A DNA stretch of 64,000 nucleotides from Enterococcus aquimarinus (GTDB lineage Bacteria; Bacillota; Bacilli; Lactobacillales; Enterococcaceae): the NCBI RefSeq assembly GCF_001885765.1, contig NZ_JXKD01000005.1:66939-130938 (forward strand). The letters run 5' to 3'. The translations under genes and the position numbers were made by a program. The notes beneath the pieces are model-generated. The model saw nothing but the letters and a program-made list of their open reading frames with translations, did not search any database and had not been told where the DNA came from. Within the stretch, counting starts at the first letter, position 1. Each line of letters opens with the position of its first letter. Positions 8,288-17,985 of the stretch are shown here, piece by piece.

Positions 8288-10160
8288 AACGGAACATAAA
8301 AAAACAGCGCAATTAAAAACGTTAATGCGTTTAATGAATTATTTAATCAAAGACTACCCGTGGCAATTAGTAATCGTTTTAATCTGCATCTTGATTACAG
8401 CTTTTGCAACGGTTCAAGGATCACTTTTCTTACAAGTCGTCATTGATGATCATGTCACGCCATTACTTGCTGCGAGTGGTGCGCCCGATTTTTCTGGTCT
8501 ATTAAAAGCGGTCTTGATTATGGGACTAATTTATTTATTAGGGGTGCTGACTTCGATTACTTTTAATCAATTAATGGTAACCATCTCCCAAGGGACACAA
8601 AAGAAAATTCGAGATGAACTCTTCGCTCATATGGAAACCTTACCGTTGGCGTATTTTGATACGCATTCAAAAGGTGATGTCATGAGTCATTATACCAATG
8701 ATATTGATACATTGCGTCAAATGTTGTCTCAAAGTGCGCCGCAGCTCATGCAAGCAATCGTCACGCTAGTCAGTGTGTTTGTCGCGATGTTGTCAGTTAG
8801 TTTTCCGTTGACCGTTTTTGTATTATTATCGGTAAGTCTGATGGGACTGACGATTCGGACGTTGAGTCAACTCAGCGGTCGCTATTTTAAAGGGCAACAA
8901 GAAGCCTTAGGGGAAGTCAATGGCTACATTGAAGAAATGATGCATGGTCAAAAAGTCATTAAAGTCTTTAACCATGAGAGGGTCGTGATTGAAGAGTTTA
9001 CGGAACTAAACGACCGATTAGCGGAGAATACAACAAAAGCAAACCGTTATGCCAATATTTTAATGCCTGTCATGATGAATTTATTAAATATCCAATATGT
9101 GCTAATTGCCATTGTTGGAGGTCTCTTAAGTATCAATGGCGTAGGCGCGTTAACCATTGGTGGCATTGCTGCCTTTTTACAACTAAGCCGTTCACTTAAC
9201 ATGCCTGTGAGTCAAATTTCTCAGCAAATCAATTTTATTATTATGGCTCTAGCCGGAGCCGATCGTATTTTTACACTCATGGATGAGCCTTCCGAAGTCG
9301 ACAACGGGACGGTTTCCTTGGTTAACGTGGAGTATCTTGAGGGTGAAATCAAAGAATGTAGCGCGCAAACGAATCATTGGGCGTGGAAACAAGCGACACC
9401 CGAAGGTACTTTTCGCTATATTCCATTAACAGGAGATGTTCGTTTTGAAAAAGTAGATTTTTCGTATACGCCAGATAAAAAAATTCTACAAGAAATTTCA
9501 CTCTTTGCAAAACCTGGGCAAAAAATTGCCTTTGTCGGAGCTACGGGTGCTGGAAAAACAACCATTATTAATTTAATTAATCGTTTTTACGATATCGATC
9601 AAGGTGAAATTTTATATGATGGCATCAATATTCAAGATATCAAAAAAGAATCGCTCCGTCGCTCGCTAGGAATTGTCTTGCAAGATACCCACCTCTTTAC
9701 CGGTACGATCCGGGATAACATCCGCTATAGTAAACTCGATGCGACAGATGAAGAAGTGGAAGCAGCTGCGAAACTGGCTAATGCGGATTACTTTATTTCT
9801 CATCTTCCTCAGGGCTACGATACGGTCATTACAGGCGATGGGGGAAGTCTTTCTCAAGGGCAACGTCAACTCTTATCCATTGCGCGTGCCGCCATTGTGG
9901 ATCCGCCAGTGATGGTATTAGATGAGGCGACCTCAAGCATTGATACGCGGACGGAACGTATCGTTCAAAATGGGATGGATGCGTTAATGAAAGGTCGTAC
10001 GGTTTTTGTTATCGCCCATCGTTTATCGACGATTCAAAATTCCGATGTGATTATCGTCTTAGATCAAGGCGCCATCATCGAGCGTGGCGATCACGAAGAG
10101 CTGTTAGCGAAAAAAGGCACTTACTACCAATTAGCTACGGGTCAACTCGAACTAGATTAA
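8280..10160 (+). CDS. ABC exporter half-transporter, subunit with consensus ATPase residues (BmrD/LmrD/EfrD type)
   Basis: 626 aa: N-terminal extension, six-helix exporter domain, an extra linker of about 60 residues before the nucleotide-binding domain (around 345-400, containing ECSAQTNHWAWKQATPEG), then Walker A GATGAGKTT near 419. The Walker B glutamate (VLDEATSSIDT) and switch histidine (IAHRLST) are intact, but the signature is LSQGQRQ rather than LSGGQ. It is therefore the exact complement of its partner: one hydrolytic and one degenerate site in the heterodimer. The linker insertion is typical of the BmrD/LmrD side. ATG 8280 overlaps the upstream stop (ATGAATAA). GTG 8271, nearer AAAGGA at 8261-8266, is a possible alternative start. 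Confidence 0.9.
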   Translation: MNKTEHKKTAQLKTLMRLMNYLIKDYPWQLVIVLICILITAFATVQGSLFLQVVIDDHVTPLLAASGAPDFSGLLKAVLIMGLIYLLGVLTSITFNQLMVTISQGTQKKIRDELFAHMETLPLAYFDTHSKGDVMSHYTNDIDTLRQMLSQSAPQLMQAIVTLVSVFVAMLSVSFPLTVFVLLSVSLMGLTIRTLSQLSGRYFKGQQEALGEVNGYIEEMMHGQKVIKVFNHERVVIEEFTELNDRLAENTTKANRYANILMPVMMNLLNIQYVLIAIVGGLLSINGVGALTIGGIAAFLQLSRSLNMPVSQISQQINFIIMALAGADRIFTLMDEPSEVDNGTVSLVNVEYLEGEIKECSAQTNHWAWKQATPEGTFRYIPLTGDVRFEKVDFSYTPDKKILQEISLFAKPGQKIAFVGATGAGKTTIINLINRFYDIDQGEILYDGINIQDIKKESLRRSLGIVLQDTHLFTGTIRDNIRYSKLDATDEEVEAAAKLANADYFISHLPQGYDTVITGDGGSLSQGQRQLLSIARAAIVDPPVMVLDEATSSIDTRTERIVQNGMDALMKGRTVFVIAHRLSTIQNSDVIIVLDQGAIIERGDHEELLAKKGTYYQLATGQLELD

Positions 10161-10169
10161 AAATAATTA

Positions 10170-10210
10170 AAAAAATAGTCCGACTCTTTAAAAGAGTGGG
10201 ACTATTTTTT
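10170..10210. terminator. Bidirectional terminator between the ABC exporter and prs
   Basis: AAAAATAGTCC and ACTCTT pair with AGAGT and GGACTATTTTT around TAAA; A and T runs flank the stem. It ends the exporter operon and the convergent prs transcript. Confidence 0.88.
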
Positions 10211-10211
10211 A

Positions 10212-11192
10212 TTATTTATCGATGTTAGCCATTGATTCAAATAATGGACTAACCGGTTTATTCTCATGAATCCGTTTGATCGCTTCACCCATCAAGTTAC
10301 CGACACTGATTTCATCGATTTTTTCGATACGACGATCGGCTGGCAAATTAATGGAATCTGTTACGACTAAACGCTCAATCGCAGAGTCTTGGATGCGTTG
10401 CATTGCGGGACCGGATAACACAGGGTGCGTACAAGACGCGTAGACTGCTTTAGCGCCAGCTTCTTTTAAGGCATTGGCTGCTAAGGTAATTGTCCCCGCT
10501 GTATCGATCATATCATCGATTAAGACACAAATTTTGCCATCGACATGTCCAATAATGTTCATGACTTCAGCAACATTGGCTTTTGGTCGACGTTTGTCAA
10601 TAATCGCAATTGGTGTTTTTAAGAATTGGGCTAATTTACGCGCGCGTGTTACACCACCATGGTCAGGTGACACAACAACCACTTCGTCACCGGAAATGCC
10701 TTGTTCTAAGAAATAGTTCGCAATTAGTGGAGCTCCCATTAAGTGATCGACAGGAATATCAAAAAATCCTTGGATTTGTGAAGCATGAAGGTCTAACGTA
10801 ACCATTCGATCTGCTCCGGCTTTTTCAATCATGTTTGCAACTAATTTAGCGGTAATTGGTTCACGTGAACGTGCTTTACGATCTTGACGCGCGTAGCCAT
10901 AGTAAGGCATCACGACGTTAATTGTTTTGGCACTTGCGCGTTTTAACGCATCAATCATAATCAATAATTCCATTAAGTTATCATTAACCGGACTGCTTGT
11001 TGATTGAATAATATAAACGTGTGCGCCACGAATACTTTCTTCAATGTTTACTTGAATTTCACCATCGCTAAATTGTTTAACGGTGCACTTTCCTAGTTCT
11101 ACTCCTACCGCTGCAGCAATTTTTTCTGCTAACGGACGATTTGAGTTTAACGCGAAAATTTTTAATCTTGGATCAAAATAATGATTTGACAT
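10212..11192 (-). CDS. prs: Ribose-phosphate pyrophosphokinase
   Basis: 326 aa. It makes PRPP from ribose 5-phosphate and ATP for purine, pyrimidine, histidine and NAD synthesis. Family motifs are visible: the flexible-loop region [17 protein letters not shown], the metal/substrate region [11 protein letters not shown], and the PRPP-binding loop [12 protein letters not shown]. An upstream in-frame ATG at 11267 exists, but ATG 11192, just after GGAGG, gives the conventional [18 protein letters not shown] start. It lies downstream of glmU, separated by a terminator hairpin. glmU-prs is a conserved order in Bacilli. Confidence 0.97.
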   Translation of the reverse strand: MSNHYFDPRLKIFALNSNRPLAEKIAAAVGVELGKCTVKQFSDGEIQVNIEESIRGAHVYIIQSTSSPVNDNLMELLIMIDALKRASAKTINVVMPYYGYARQDRKARSREPITAKLVANMIEKAGADRMVTLDLHASQIQGFFDIPVDHLMGAPLIANYFLEQGISGDEVVVVSPDHGGVTRARKLAQFLKTPIAIIDKRRPKANVAEVMNIIGHVDGKICVLIDDMIDTAGTITLAANALKEAGAKAVYASCTHPVLSGPAMQRIQDSAIERLVVTDSINLPADRRIEKIDEISVGNLMGEAIKRIHENKPVSPLFESMANIDK

Positions 11193-11221
11193 GAGAAACC
11201 TCCACTTTCTTTCCCTTCCAA

Positions 11222-11283
11222 TAAAAAAATGACTACTACTTATGTGAATTGGAATCATCTTCATCATAAATAGTAGTCATTTT
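11222..11283 (-). terminator. Terminator-like hairpin between glmU and prs
   Basis: On the minus strand AATGACTACTA pairs with TAGTAGTCATT with further pairing inside, followed by TTTTTTTATT. It would end or attenuate glmU transcription before prs. Confidence 0.75.
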
Positions 11284-11304
11284 AAGCGAATAAATCAAGT
11301 ATTA

Positions 11305-12678
11305 TTACTGTAAATACGGTAATTTCTTAGCAAATTCTTTTTTGTTGACTTGCTGTGAACGCGCAATTCCCATCGCATATTCAGGGATATCTTTGGTGAT
11401 AGTAGACCCCGCTGCGATGAAAGTATGAGCCTCAATCGTTAATGGCGCTACTAGATTCGCGTTTGAGCCGACGAAACTACGATCGCCTACAGTTGTGCGG
11501 AATTTACTTTTGCCATCATAGTTCACAAAGACCACACCACAACCGACGTTAATTTCTCGACCTAACGTAGCATCCCCAACATAAGTCAGGTGTCCGACTT
11601 TTGTTTCTTCCCCAATTGTGGCATTTTTAATTTCTACGTAATTCCCGATATGAGCCTTCGCTCCAATTTCTGAATGGGGGCGGAGATGGGCATAAGGGCC
11701 AACGTCTGCTTGTTGATGAATAATACTGTTTTCGACAACGGAAGCTTTAATCACGACAGCATCCGCAATTTGGCTATCAACGATTTGCGAACCATTTGTA
11801 ATCACGCAGTCTTCACCGATGACGGTTTTTCCTTTAATCGTAACGTTTCCTTCAATCACAGTGTCGCTACCAATCACAACGTCTGCATCAATAAAGGTTG
11901 TCGCAGGATCTACTAATGTTACGCCGTTTAACATGTGTTGATGATTAATTCGCTCACGCATCACGGTATTGGCATAAGCTAATGCCACACGATCGTTCAC
12001 CCCTAAAGATTCATTAAAATCTTCTGTTTGATAAGCGGCTACGCTATGGCCCTCATTTTTCAAAATTTCAATAATATCTGTTAAATAATATTCACCTTGG
12101 GCATTGTCTGTATTGAGATTAGCAAGAGCTGAGAACAGTAATTCATTATCAAAGCAATAGGTTCCCGTGTTAATTTCTGTGACGCGCGCTTCTTCAACGG
12201 TAGCATCTTTTTGTTCAACGATTCGATCAACAATACCGACGTGGTCACGAATGATACGACCATAACCAGTTGGATCCTCGGCTTGCGCAGTTAAAATCGT
12301 TGCGGAAGCATTTTTCCCTAAGTGATACTCAAATAAGTGATTGAGCGTTTGGCTTGTTAATAATGGCGTATCGCCACTAATGACTAATGTTGTGCCTTTT
12401 TTTCCTTCCAAAAATTGCGCTGCTTGTAACACGGCATGTCCGGTTCCTAACTGCGCTTCTTGTAAAGCATAAACACAACGATCTCCTAATTGCTCTTGTA
12501 CTTTATCGGCACCGTGTCCGACAATGGCCACCACTTCTGCTGGTTTTGTATCAGTCACTTTTTGTAAAATATGCTCGACCATGGGCTGTCCACAAACAGG
12601 ATGTAAAACTTTATATAATTTTGATTTCATTCGTGTTCCTTTACCAGCCGCTAAAATAATTGCGTAACGTGTATCCAC
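11305..12678 (-). CDS. glmU: Bifunctional N-acetylglucosamine-1-phosphate uridyltransferase / glucosamine-1-phosphate acetyltransferase
   Basis: 457 aa. It makes UDP-GlcNAc for peptidoglycan and teichoic acid synthesis. The N-terminal pyrophosphorylase domain shows [12 protein letters not shown] near residues 7-18, and the C-terminal half shows left-handed beta-helix hexapeptide repeats (for example [20 protein letters not shown]) ending in the acetyltransferase region. The first in-frame GTG at 12687 overlaps the GGAG ribosome binding site, so GTG 12678, 8 nt downstream of it, is the preferred start ([12 protein letters not shown]). A plausible promoter lies at 12713-12741. Confidence 0.96.
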   Translation of the reverse strand: MDTRYAIILAAGKGTRMKSKLYKVLHPVCGQPMVEHILQKVTDTKPAEVVAIVGHGADKVQEQLGDRCVYALQEAQLGTGHAVLQAAQFLEGKKGTTLVISGDTPLLTSQTLNHLFEYHLGKNASATILTAQAEDPTGYGRIIRDHVGIVDRIVEQKDATVEEARVTEINTGTYCFDNELLFSALANLNTDNAQGEYYLTDIIEILKNEGHSVAAYQTEDFNESLGVNDRVALAYANTVMRERINHQHMLNGVTLVDPATTFIDADVVIGSDTVIEGNVTIKGKTVIGEDCVITNGSQIVDSQIADAVVIKASVVENSIIHQQADVGPYAHLRPHSEIGAKAHIGNYVEIKNATIGEETKVGHLTYVGDATLGREINVGCGVVFVNYDGKSKFRTTVGDRSFVGSNANLVAPLTIEAHTFIAAGSTITKDIPEYAMGIARSQQVNKKEFAKKLPYLQ

Positions 12679-12712
12679 GAGAACCACTCCATTTCCTCTT
12701 TTTACTTGTTTC

Positions 12713-12741
12713 AGTGTAGCTCATGTTTCTCGTATTTTCAA
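12713..12741 (-). promoter_or_regulatory. Promoter for glmU
   Basis: On the minus strand TTGAAA (complement of 12736-12741) and TACACT (complement of 12713-12718) are 17 bp apart, about 35 bp upstream of the start codon. Confidence 0.55.
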
Positions 12742-12778
12742 TAAAAGATTGTGTTACCACGGATTATACCGATATTAT

Positions 12779-13177
12779 TTACTTAAAAAAACGTTGAATT
12801 TCATCTGCTGCCGACGTTACGCTATCAGAGGCATGAATCACATTTTCAGTTTGACTTGTGCCATATAAAGCTCGAATTGTCCCGGATTGTGCTTCTAAGG
12901 GATTCGTCGCACCCACGATTTTACGAACGCTATCGACAGCGTCTTCACCTTCTAAAATACCAATTACGACTTGACCTGAAAGCATATATGCTAATAATTC
13001 TGGGAAAAAAGGCCGCTCTTTTAAATGCTGATAATGTTCTTCTAATTGTTCTTTGGTTAGAACTCCCATTTTAAGATCCAAAATTCTAAGATTCTTTTGC
13101 TCGAAATGCTGTAGAATTTTTCCGATTAATTGACGTCTTACACCGTCGGGTTTTATGATTACGAGTGTCTTTTCGAT
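12779..13177 (-). CDS. ndk: Nucleoside diphosphate kinase, probably started at an ATC codon
   Basis: 132 aa from the start chosen here. It transfers the gamma phosphate between nucleoside triphosphates and diphosphates. Visible are the start region EKTLVIIKPDGVRR and the catalytic-histidine motif NVIHASDS near residue 110. The family normally begins MEKTLVIIKPDG, but the codon at the Met position here is ATC (13177-13175), 8 nt after a good GGAGG (complement of 13186-13190). No ATG, GTG or TTG occurs at a workable spacing: the in-frame TTG overlaps the GGAGG, and ATG 13243 has no ribosome binding site. A sequencing error or a rare ATC start are both possible. Confidence 0.88.
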   Translation of the reverse strand: MEKTLVIIKPDGVRRQLIGKILQHFEQKNLRILDLKMGVLTKEQLEEHYQHLKERPFFPELLAYMLSGQVVIGILEGEDAVDSVRKIVGATNPLEAQSGTIRALYGTSQTENVIHASDSVTSAADEIQRFFK

Positions 13178-13280
13178 GAATACTTCCTCCAATTTTAACC
13201 TGCAAATTTTCTTTTTTTTAAGACGTTCATGAGTGAAAATCATGATACGTTTAAAAATGTAACCGCTTTTTTATTTTTGT

Positions 13281-13315
13281 TTAAAAAAAGTTACGACAGA
13301 TAACTGTCGTAACTT
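13281..13315 (-). terminator. Terminator after purR
   Basis: On the minus strand AAGTTACGACAG pairs with CTGTCGTAACTT around TTAT, followed by a run of seven T. Confidence 0.9.
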
Positions 13316-13330
13316 CTTGTAGGTATTATA

Positions 13331-14161
13331 TTATTTTTTTGGCTGTTCGTCAAAGTAATTTCCTGGAACGACTTTAATTGTTTTTGTTTGGGTATCGACT
13401 GACTCGACAAATAACAATGAATGATAGTCGGCGATTGCTCGCTTACCTTTGAAATTCCCTTCCGCAAAAACGGTGACGCCAACTAATTCTGCTTCAAATT
13501 CTTCAATCAGACTTTGCATCCCGTTAATCGTACCGCCGCCTTTCATGAAATCATCGACGACTAAGACACGTGAGCCTCGTTTCAAGCTACGTTTTGACAG
13601 TTCCATTTTTTCAATTCGTTCCGAAGAACCGGAAACATAATTGACACTAACCGTTGAGCCTTCGGTAATTTTTGAATCACGACGGACAATGACGAAGGGA
13701 ACATTTAAATAATAAGACACGGCTTGTGCGATGGGCACACCTTTAGTAGCGACGGTCATGACGGCATCGATTTCTTTGTCGATATATTTTGATGCAATAA
13801 TGCGCCCAATTTGGCGAAGTAAGGTTGGATCTCCTAATAAGTCAGATAAGTAGACATAGCCACCTGGTAATAAACGATCTTGCTCGGATAATCGTTCGGA
13901 TAGTGCAGTAATATATTCTTTAGCCGCTTCTTCCGTGATGACTGGAATAAAGATCACACCTCCAGCTGCACCAGGGATGGTGTTTAAGACGCCCGTTCCT
14001 CGTGTTTGAAATGTTTTTTTCACAATCGCTAAATCTTCACTAATGGATGACTTTGCTGATTCATAGCGTTTGGCAAAATACGTTAATGAAATTAATTTAT
14101 GGGGGTGATCCAATAAGTAATAAGTCATATCAATTAATCGTTCACTACGACGAATTTTCAC
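13331..14161 (-). CDS. purR: Purine operon repressor PurR (Gram-positive type)
   Basis: 276 aa. An N-terminal winged-helix domain (about 1-74, with RYESAKSSISEDL) precedes a phosphoribosyltransferase-like domain whose PRPP loop is VLVVDDFMKGGGTINGM near residue 200. PRPP binding by this domain releases the protein from DNA, so it senses purine need. It closely matches the B. subtilis family in motif order and length. ATG 14194 is in frame, but GTG 14161 follows GAGGAG at 9 nt and gives the standard MKIRRSERLIDM start. A weak PurBox-like sequence lies around 14245-14257. Confidence 0.95.
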   Translation of the reverse strand: MKIRRSERLIDMTYYLLDHPHKLISLTYFAKRYESAKSSISEDLAIVKKTFQTRGTGVLNTIPGAAGGVIFIPVITEEAAKEYITALSERLSEQDRLLPGGYVYLSDLLGDPTLLRQIGRIIASKYIDKEIDAVMTVATKGVPIAQAVSYYLNVPFVIVRRDSKITEGSTVSVNYVSGSSERIEKMELSKRSLKRGSRVLVVDDFMKGGGTINGMQSLIEEFEAELVGVTVFAEGNFKGKRAIADYHSLLFVESVDTQTKTIKVVPGNYFDEQPKK

Positions 14162-14270
14162 AAAATTCAACTCCTCTATTTTCTTCTTATTCATTATATA
14201 GTCTTTTTTGATTTTTTTCGAGCATTTTCTCTATTTTTATAAAAAATGTTCGTGATAACTGAACAACAAG

Positions 14271-14312
14271 AAGAATTAAGTTAAAAAACTTTCGCTTTTT
14301 AACTTAATTCTT
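14271..14312 (-). terminator. Terminator at the end of the adc operon
   Basis: AGAATTAAGTTAAAAA pairs with TTTTTAACTTAATTCT around a short GC-bearing loop. The 3' part of adcB, including its stop codon, forms one arm. Confidence 0.8.
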
Positions 14313-15144
14313 CTCGTTTTGTCATTTTTATTCTTCGGTATGTTGAAAGTGCTCGTCTAAAAAGACTCGTGAACAAAAATAAAAGAATAAAAATCATCGT
14401 GATTGTCGCTCCTGGCGGCGTATCTAAGTAAAAAGAGGCCGTTAATCCACCAAGCATTCCAATCAAGCCGACCAACACACTTAGAAATAAGACGATATTA
14501 AAACTTTTACCCAGTCGCATGCTAATCGCTGCTGGCAATACCATAATGGCAGAGATTAATAACGCACCGGCAATCGGAATCATCACAGCAATCGCTACAC
14601 CAGTTAACACGTTGAATAGGATCGACATCAGCCGTACGGGTAAACCGTCGACATGAGCGGTATCTTCATCAAACGTTAAGACATACATCGGTCTTTTAAA
14701 TAATATCAAGGCAATCAGTGTAATGACAAATAAGGCGGCTAATAAGTAGACTTGTTCTTTTGTAATGGTCACGATCGAACCAAAGAGATAGGCTTGCATA
14801 CTCATCGCAGAAGAGCCTTCACTTAAATTCATTAAAATTAAGGCAGTGGCTAAGCCTCCTGACATTAAAATAGCAGTTGATATTTCTGAATAGGTTTTAT
14901 AGACACTGCGTAAATACTCTAAGATAATTGCTGCTGTTACAACAATCAATAAAGTGGTCAACGTTGGATTTAGTTGTAAGTAAAAACCTAATGCGACCCC
15001 AGCTAACGAAACGTGTGAGAGGGTATCCGCCATTAACGATTGTCGTCGAATGACTAAGAAGACACCTAAAATCGGAGCAATTCCCGCAATTAAAAGAGCT
15101 GCTACAAAAGCAATTCTCATGAACTCATATGAAAGCAACGCCAC
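14299..15144 (-). CDS. adcB: Zinc ABC transporter permease
   Basis: 281 aa with about eight hydrophobic helices, typical of the ABC-3 family (ZnuB/AdcB). Family stretches include [16 protein letters not shown] near residues 38-53 and [17 protein letters not shown] near 195. GTG 15144 follows GGAGG at 7 nt. It overlaps adcC by 28 nt, so the two are translationally linked. Zinc rather than manganese is inferred from the Zur-like box upstream of adcA and the His-rich loop in AdcA. Confidence 0.93.
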   Translation of the reverse strand: MALLSYEFMRIAFVAALLIAGIAPILGVFLVIRRQSLMADTLSHVSLAGVALGFYLQLNPTLTTLLIVVTAAIILEYLRSVYKTYSEISTAILMSGGLATALILMNLSEGSSAMSMQAYLFGSIVTITKEQVYLLAALFVITLIALILFKRPMYVLTFDEDTAHVDGLPVRLMSILFNVLTGVAIAVMIPIAGALLISAIMVLPAAISMRLGKSFNIVLFLSVLVGLIGMLGGLTASFYLDTPPGATITMIFILLFLFTSLFRRALSTYRRIKMTKREELS

Positions 15145-15797
15145 TGTGTATCCTCCTTTCGAACTAAACGAATTTGTCGATCAGCAAAATCTTTAATGTC
15201 TTCGTGATCATGGGTAATCATTAAAATCGCTTTTTTATGTTGATGCGCACTGTGTCGCAATAAGCGATAAAATTCTCGCCGAGATTGTTCATCCATCCCT
15301 GTTGTTGGCTCGTCGAGAATAAATAAATCAGGATCGGTTGCAAACATCCGTGCCAAACTGATTCGTTGCTTTTGCCCGCCTGATAACTCCCCAATTCGCT
15401 TATGGCGCATATCCCACATCCCAACCGACTCCAAGGCTTTTTGGACATGCTCGTGATCTCTTGTTGTGAGCTTTTTAAACCAGCGTCCTCTAGGATATCG
15501 ACCTGAACGCACAAGTTCTAGGACCGTACTAGGAAATCCCGCATTGAAGGACGAGATTTGTTGAGGAATGTAGCCGACACTTAATGGTTCTCCTTTGCTA
15601 TTTTTTTTAGCTAAATAAACTTCGCCTTTAGCTGGGGTCAATAAACCGAGTGTTGAACGGATTAAGGTAGACTTTGCCGCACCATTTTCGCCGGTTAAAA
15701 TGACAAATTCTCCTTCATCCACATGGTAGTTGACACCCATTAAGACAGGTTCTTCATCGTAATAAAACGTTAAATCTTTGACTTCAATGTAGCGCAT
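15117..15797 (-). CDS. adcC: Zinc ABC transporter ATP-binding protein
   Basis: 226 aa, one nucleotide-binding domain. Walker A is GENGAAKST near residues 35-43 (the second Ala is usual in Enterococcus-type AdcC), signature LSGGQKQR, Walker [13 protein letters not shown], and switch His in MITHDHED. It powers zinc import through AdcB. It starts 10 nt after the adcA stop codon, within one operon adcA-adcC-adcB. Confidence 0.94.
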   Translation of the reverse strand: MRYIEVKDLTFYYDEEPVLMGVNYHVDEGEFVILTGENGAAKSTLIRSTLGLLTPAKGEVYLAKKNSKGEPLSVGYIPQQISSFNAGFPSTVLELVRSGRYPRGRWFKKLTTRDHEHVQKALESVGMWDMRHKRIGELSGGQKQRISLARMFATDPDLFILDEPTTGMDEQSRREFYRLLRHSAHQHKKAILMITHDHEDIKDFADRQIRLVRKEDTQWRCFHMSS

Positions 15798-15807
15798 ATT
15801 TTCCCTC

Positions 15808-16746
15808 CTACTGAATGCTTAATGTTAAGGCTTCTAAATTTTCTTTCATCATAGAGAGGTAACTTTCGCCATTAGCTTGTTGTTCTTTTGTTAAACTTTC
15901 AATCGTTGCTAAGACTGAAAGTTTAACGCCAGTTTCTTTGGCTAACGTTTGAGCAACTTTTCCAGATGTATTTTCTTCAAAATAAATGACATTAATCGCG
16001 TTATCTTGGATGAATGTTTTTAATGTAGCTAATCGACTAGGTGTTGGTTCGCCCTCCGAAGCGATACCCGTAATGGCTACTTGCGTCAGATTATAGCGCT
16101 TTGCTAAATAAGAAAATGCACCATGTTGTGTGACAAATGTTCGATTTTTTGCCTGCGCGGTTGCTGTCTGATAAGCTTGATCAAGTGCCTCTAACTCTTT
16201 AATATAGCTTTCGCTTTGTTCTTTAAATAAAGATGCATGCTCGGGAAATTGTTCACTTAAAGACGATTGAATTTGTCTTACTTGTTCGATTGCCAAAATT
16301 GGATCAAGCCAGACATGCGGATCTTGACTGTGAAGATGACCGTCTTCATCGGACGCTTCTGGGTGATCGGTTTCTTCAATCGCTAATAGTTCAATTCCTT
16401 CACTCGCTTCAATCACATTTGTTTGCGTGACATCCAAATTGCTTTTGATATCGTTCATCCAGGTTTCAAATACCTGACTATTATAAACAACGGCGTCTGC
16501 ATCGTGGATTTTAGCGACATCCTTGGCGCTAGGTTCATAATCATGCGGCTCTGTCCCGGCAGGTATCAACAATTCAACCTCGCCAATTTCGCCTACAACG
16601 GCTTTAGTAAATTCAACCATCGGATAAAAGGTCGCCACTATACGGATGGATTCAGTCTCCTCTGGTATGGTAGCTTGGCCACAACTAACTAAAAAGAAAC
16701 TACTTGCTAGTATCATTATCTTAAGGGCCATCAATTTCTTTACCAT
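15808..16746 (-). CDS. adcA: Zinc-binding lipoprotein of the Adc/Znu transporter
   Basis: 312 aa. A lipoprotein signal (FFLVSC) gives a lipidated cysteine near residue 22. Zinc-ligand histidines appear in EPHDYEPS, in PHVWLDP after a His/Asp-rich loop ([12 protein letters not shown]), and in [11 protein letters not shown]. There is no C-terminal ZinT domain, unlike the longer AdcA of some streptococci and enterococci. ATG 16746 follows AGAGGA; the in-frame ATG 16776 lies inside the Zur-like box region and is less likely. It is the first gene of the zinc-uptake operon. Confidence 0.93.
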   Translation of the reverse strand: MVKKLMALKIMILASSFFLVSCGQATIPEETESIRIVATFYPMVEFTKAVVGEIGEVELLIPAGTEPHDYEPSAKDVAKIHDADAVVYNSQVFETWMNDIKSNLDVTQTNVIEASEGIELLAIEETDHPEASDEDGHLHSQDPHVWLDPILAIEQVRQIQSSLSEQFPEHASLFKEQSESYIKELEALDQAYQTATAQAKNRTFVTQHGAFSYLAKRYNLTQVAITGIASEGEPTPSRLATLKTFIQDNAINVIYFEENTSGKVAQTLAKETGVKLSVLATIESLTKEQQANGESYLSMMKENLEALTLSIQ

Positions 16747-16763
16747 TTTAATCCTCTTTTCAT

Positions 16764-16784
16764 AAATAGGAATCATTACGATTT
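16764..16784 (-). promoter_or_regulatory. Zur-like operator of the adc operon
   Basis: On the minus strand the 21 bp site begins AAATCGTAATGATT and ends CCTATTT. It matches the B. subtilis Zur consensus AAATCGTAAT-N-ATTACGATTT except at two bases in the right half. It lies just downstream of the promoter, where a bound repressor would block transcription when zinc is plentiful. Confidence 0.7.
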
Positions 16785-16798
16785 AATCTCCGAGCTAT

Positions 16799-16827
16799 AA
16801 TTTATCAAAAAAGGAAAAATTAGTCAA
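16799..16827 (-). promoter_or_regulatory. Promoter of the adc operon
   Basis: On the minus strand TTGACT (complement of 16822-16827) and TAAATT (complement of 16799-16804) are 17 bp apart, just upstream of the Zur-like box. Confidence 0.65.
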
Positions 16828-17020
16828 GAAAAAGAGAAGGACAACTTATTGATTTTACGACATTGTTTCAAATAGTCAAGGAAGTTGCTAGAAAGGGCTA
16901 AATTTTTCTTGATGATGGATACGTTCATTTTTAAAATCACTCTTTTTCCGCTGAAAAGGCGATTGAAAAAAGTGCTCGTTTTAATTTTATGGTATGATAA
17001 AAAAAAGAGAGGTCATGGCA

Positions 17021-17734
17021 ATGAAAAGAAAAAAACGATTGAAAAATAGTCTGATCAATTTATTCTTACTCTTCCTCTTAGTAATTGGGTTTGCGTTGAT
17101 TTTTAATCGCCAAATTCGAAGTTTTTTGATGGCGCGAACGAGCGATTCTTACCAGATAAGCAATGTGGATCGGGCAGAAATTGAGAATAATTTAAAACAA
17201 GAGGCGACATTTGACTTTGATAATGTCCAGTCAGTGGATTTAGAAGCTGTTCTAAAAGCTCAATTAAGCGGGAAAGTGTTACCCGTAATCGGAGGTGTGG
17301 CAATCCCAAGTGTCAAGATCCAACTTCCAATTTTCAAAGGACTATCAAATGAGGCTCTTTTATTTGGTGCGGGAACGTTTGATCCGAGTCAAAAAATGGG
17401 AGAAGGAAACTATGCGTTAGCCAGTCATCGAATTGAAGAGACCGATTTGTTGTTTTCGCATTTGGATAAAGTACAAATAGGAGATCGTGTTTATTTAACG
17501 GATTTAGAGAAGATTTATACGTATACTGTCATTGAATCCAAGCGTATTGAACCGACACAAGTTGAAGTGTTAGATTTGGTAGAAAATCAAACACTCGTAA
17601 CGTTGATTACTTGTGGTGAGGCAGCCGGTGTGACGCGGTGGCTTGTTCAAGGAGAGTTATCAGAAATGACTGCGGTGAGTGAGGCAACCGCCGAAATGCT
17701 AGCGGCATTTTCAATGGAACAACAAACTTTTTAG
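17021..17734 (+). CDS. srtA: Class A sortase
   Basis: 237 aa. A basic N-terminus and one membrane helix (about residues 10-27) precede the sortase domain. Catalytic residues are visible as His in YALASHR near 145, Cys in TLITCGEAAG near 202, and Arg in VTRWLVQG near 211. Sortase A joins LPXTG proteins to the cell wall. In-frame ATGs at 16994 and 17015 lie too close to or ahead of AGAGAGG at 17007-17012; ATG 17021 has 8 nt spacing. An extended -10 (TGGTATGAT, 16990-16998) lies just upstream. It appears to form an operon with the next two genes. The specific subclass name is an inference. Confidence 0.9.
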   Translation: MKRKKRLKNSLINLFLLFLLVIGFALIFNRQIRSFLMARTSDSYQISNVDRAEIENNLKQEATFDFDNVQSVDLEAVLKAQLSGKVLPVIGGVAIPSVKIQLPIFKGLSNEALLFGAGTFDPSQKMGEGNYALASHRIEETDLLFSHLDKVQIGDRVYLTDLEKIYTYTVIESKRIEPTQVEVLDLVENQTLVTLITCGEAAGVTRWLVQGELSEMTAVSEATAEMLAAFSMEQQTF

Positions 17735-17751
17735 AAATGAGGCGTAAAGGA

Positions 17752-17970
17752 ATGGCAAAAGAATTTTCATATGAGATCGTCGAAGAAATTGGCGTTTTAT
17801 CGCAAAACAGTCGAGGGTGGCAAAAAGAATTAAATTTAGTGAGTTGGAATGGCAATCCACCTAAATTTGATTTACGGGATTGGGCTCCAGACCATGAAAA
17901 GATGGGGAAAGGTGTCACCCTAAGTAATGACGAATTCGAAGCGTTAAAAAAATTACTACTTTCAATGTAA
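17752..17970 (+). CDS. YdbC/PC4-like single-stranded nucleic-acid binding protein
   Basis: 72 aa. The sequence (EIVEEIGVLSQNSRGWQKEL, then VSWNG, PKFDLRDW and KMGKGVTLS) matches the small YdbC proteins of Lactobacillales, which have a PC4 transcription coactivator fold and bind single-stranded DNA or RNA. ATG 17752 gives the usual MAKEFSYEIVEEIG start. Its role in the cell is not settled. It lies between the sortase gene and yicC in the same direction with short gaps. Confidence 0.85.
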   Translation: MAKEFSYEIVEEIGVLSQNSRGWQKELNLVSWNGNPPKFDLRDWAPDHEKMGKGVTLSNDEFEALKKLLLSM

Positions 17971-17985
17971 GGGAGTCAGAAAGCT

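Noticed and set aside
14245-14257. PurBox upstream of purR
   Set aside because: TATCACGAACATT fits the PurBox at only about 10 of 13 positions and no second box was found, so it is mentioned with the gene only.
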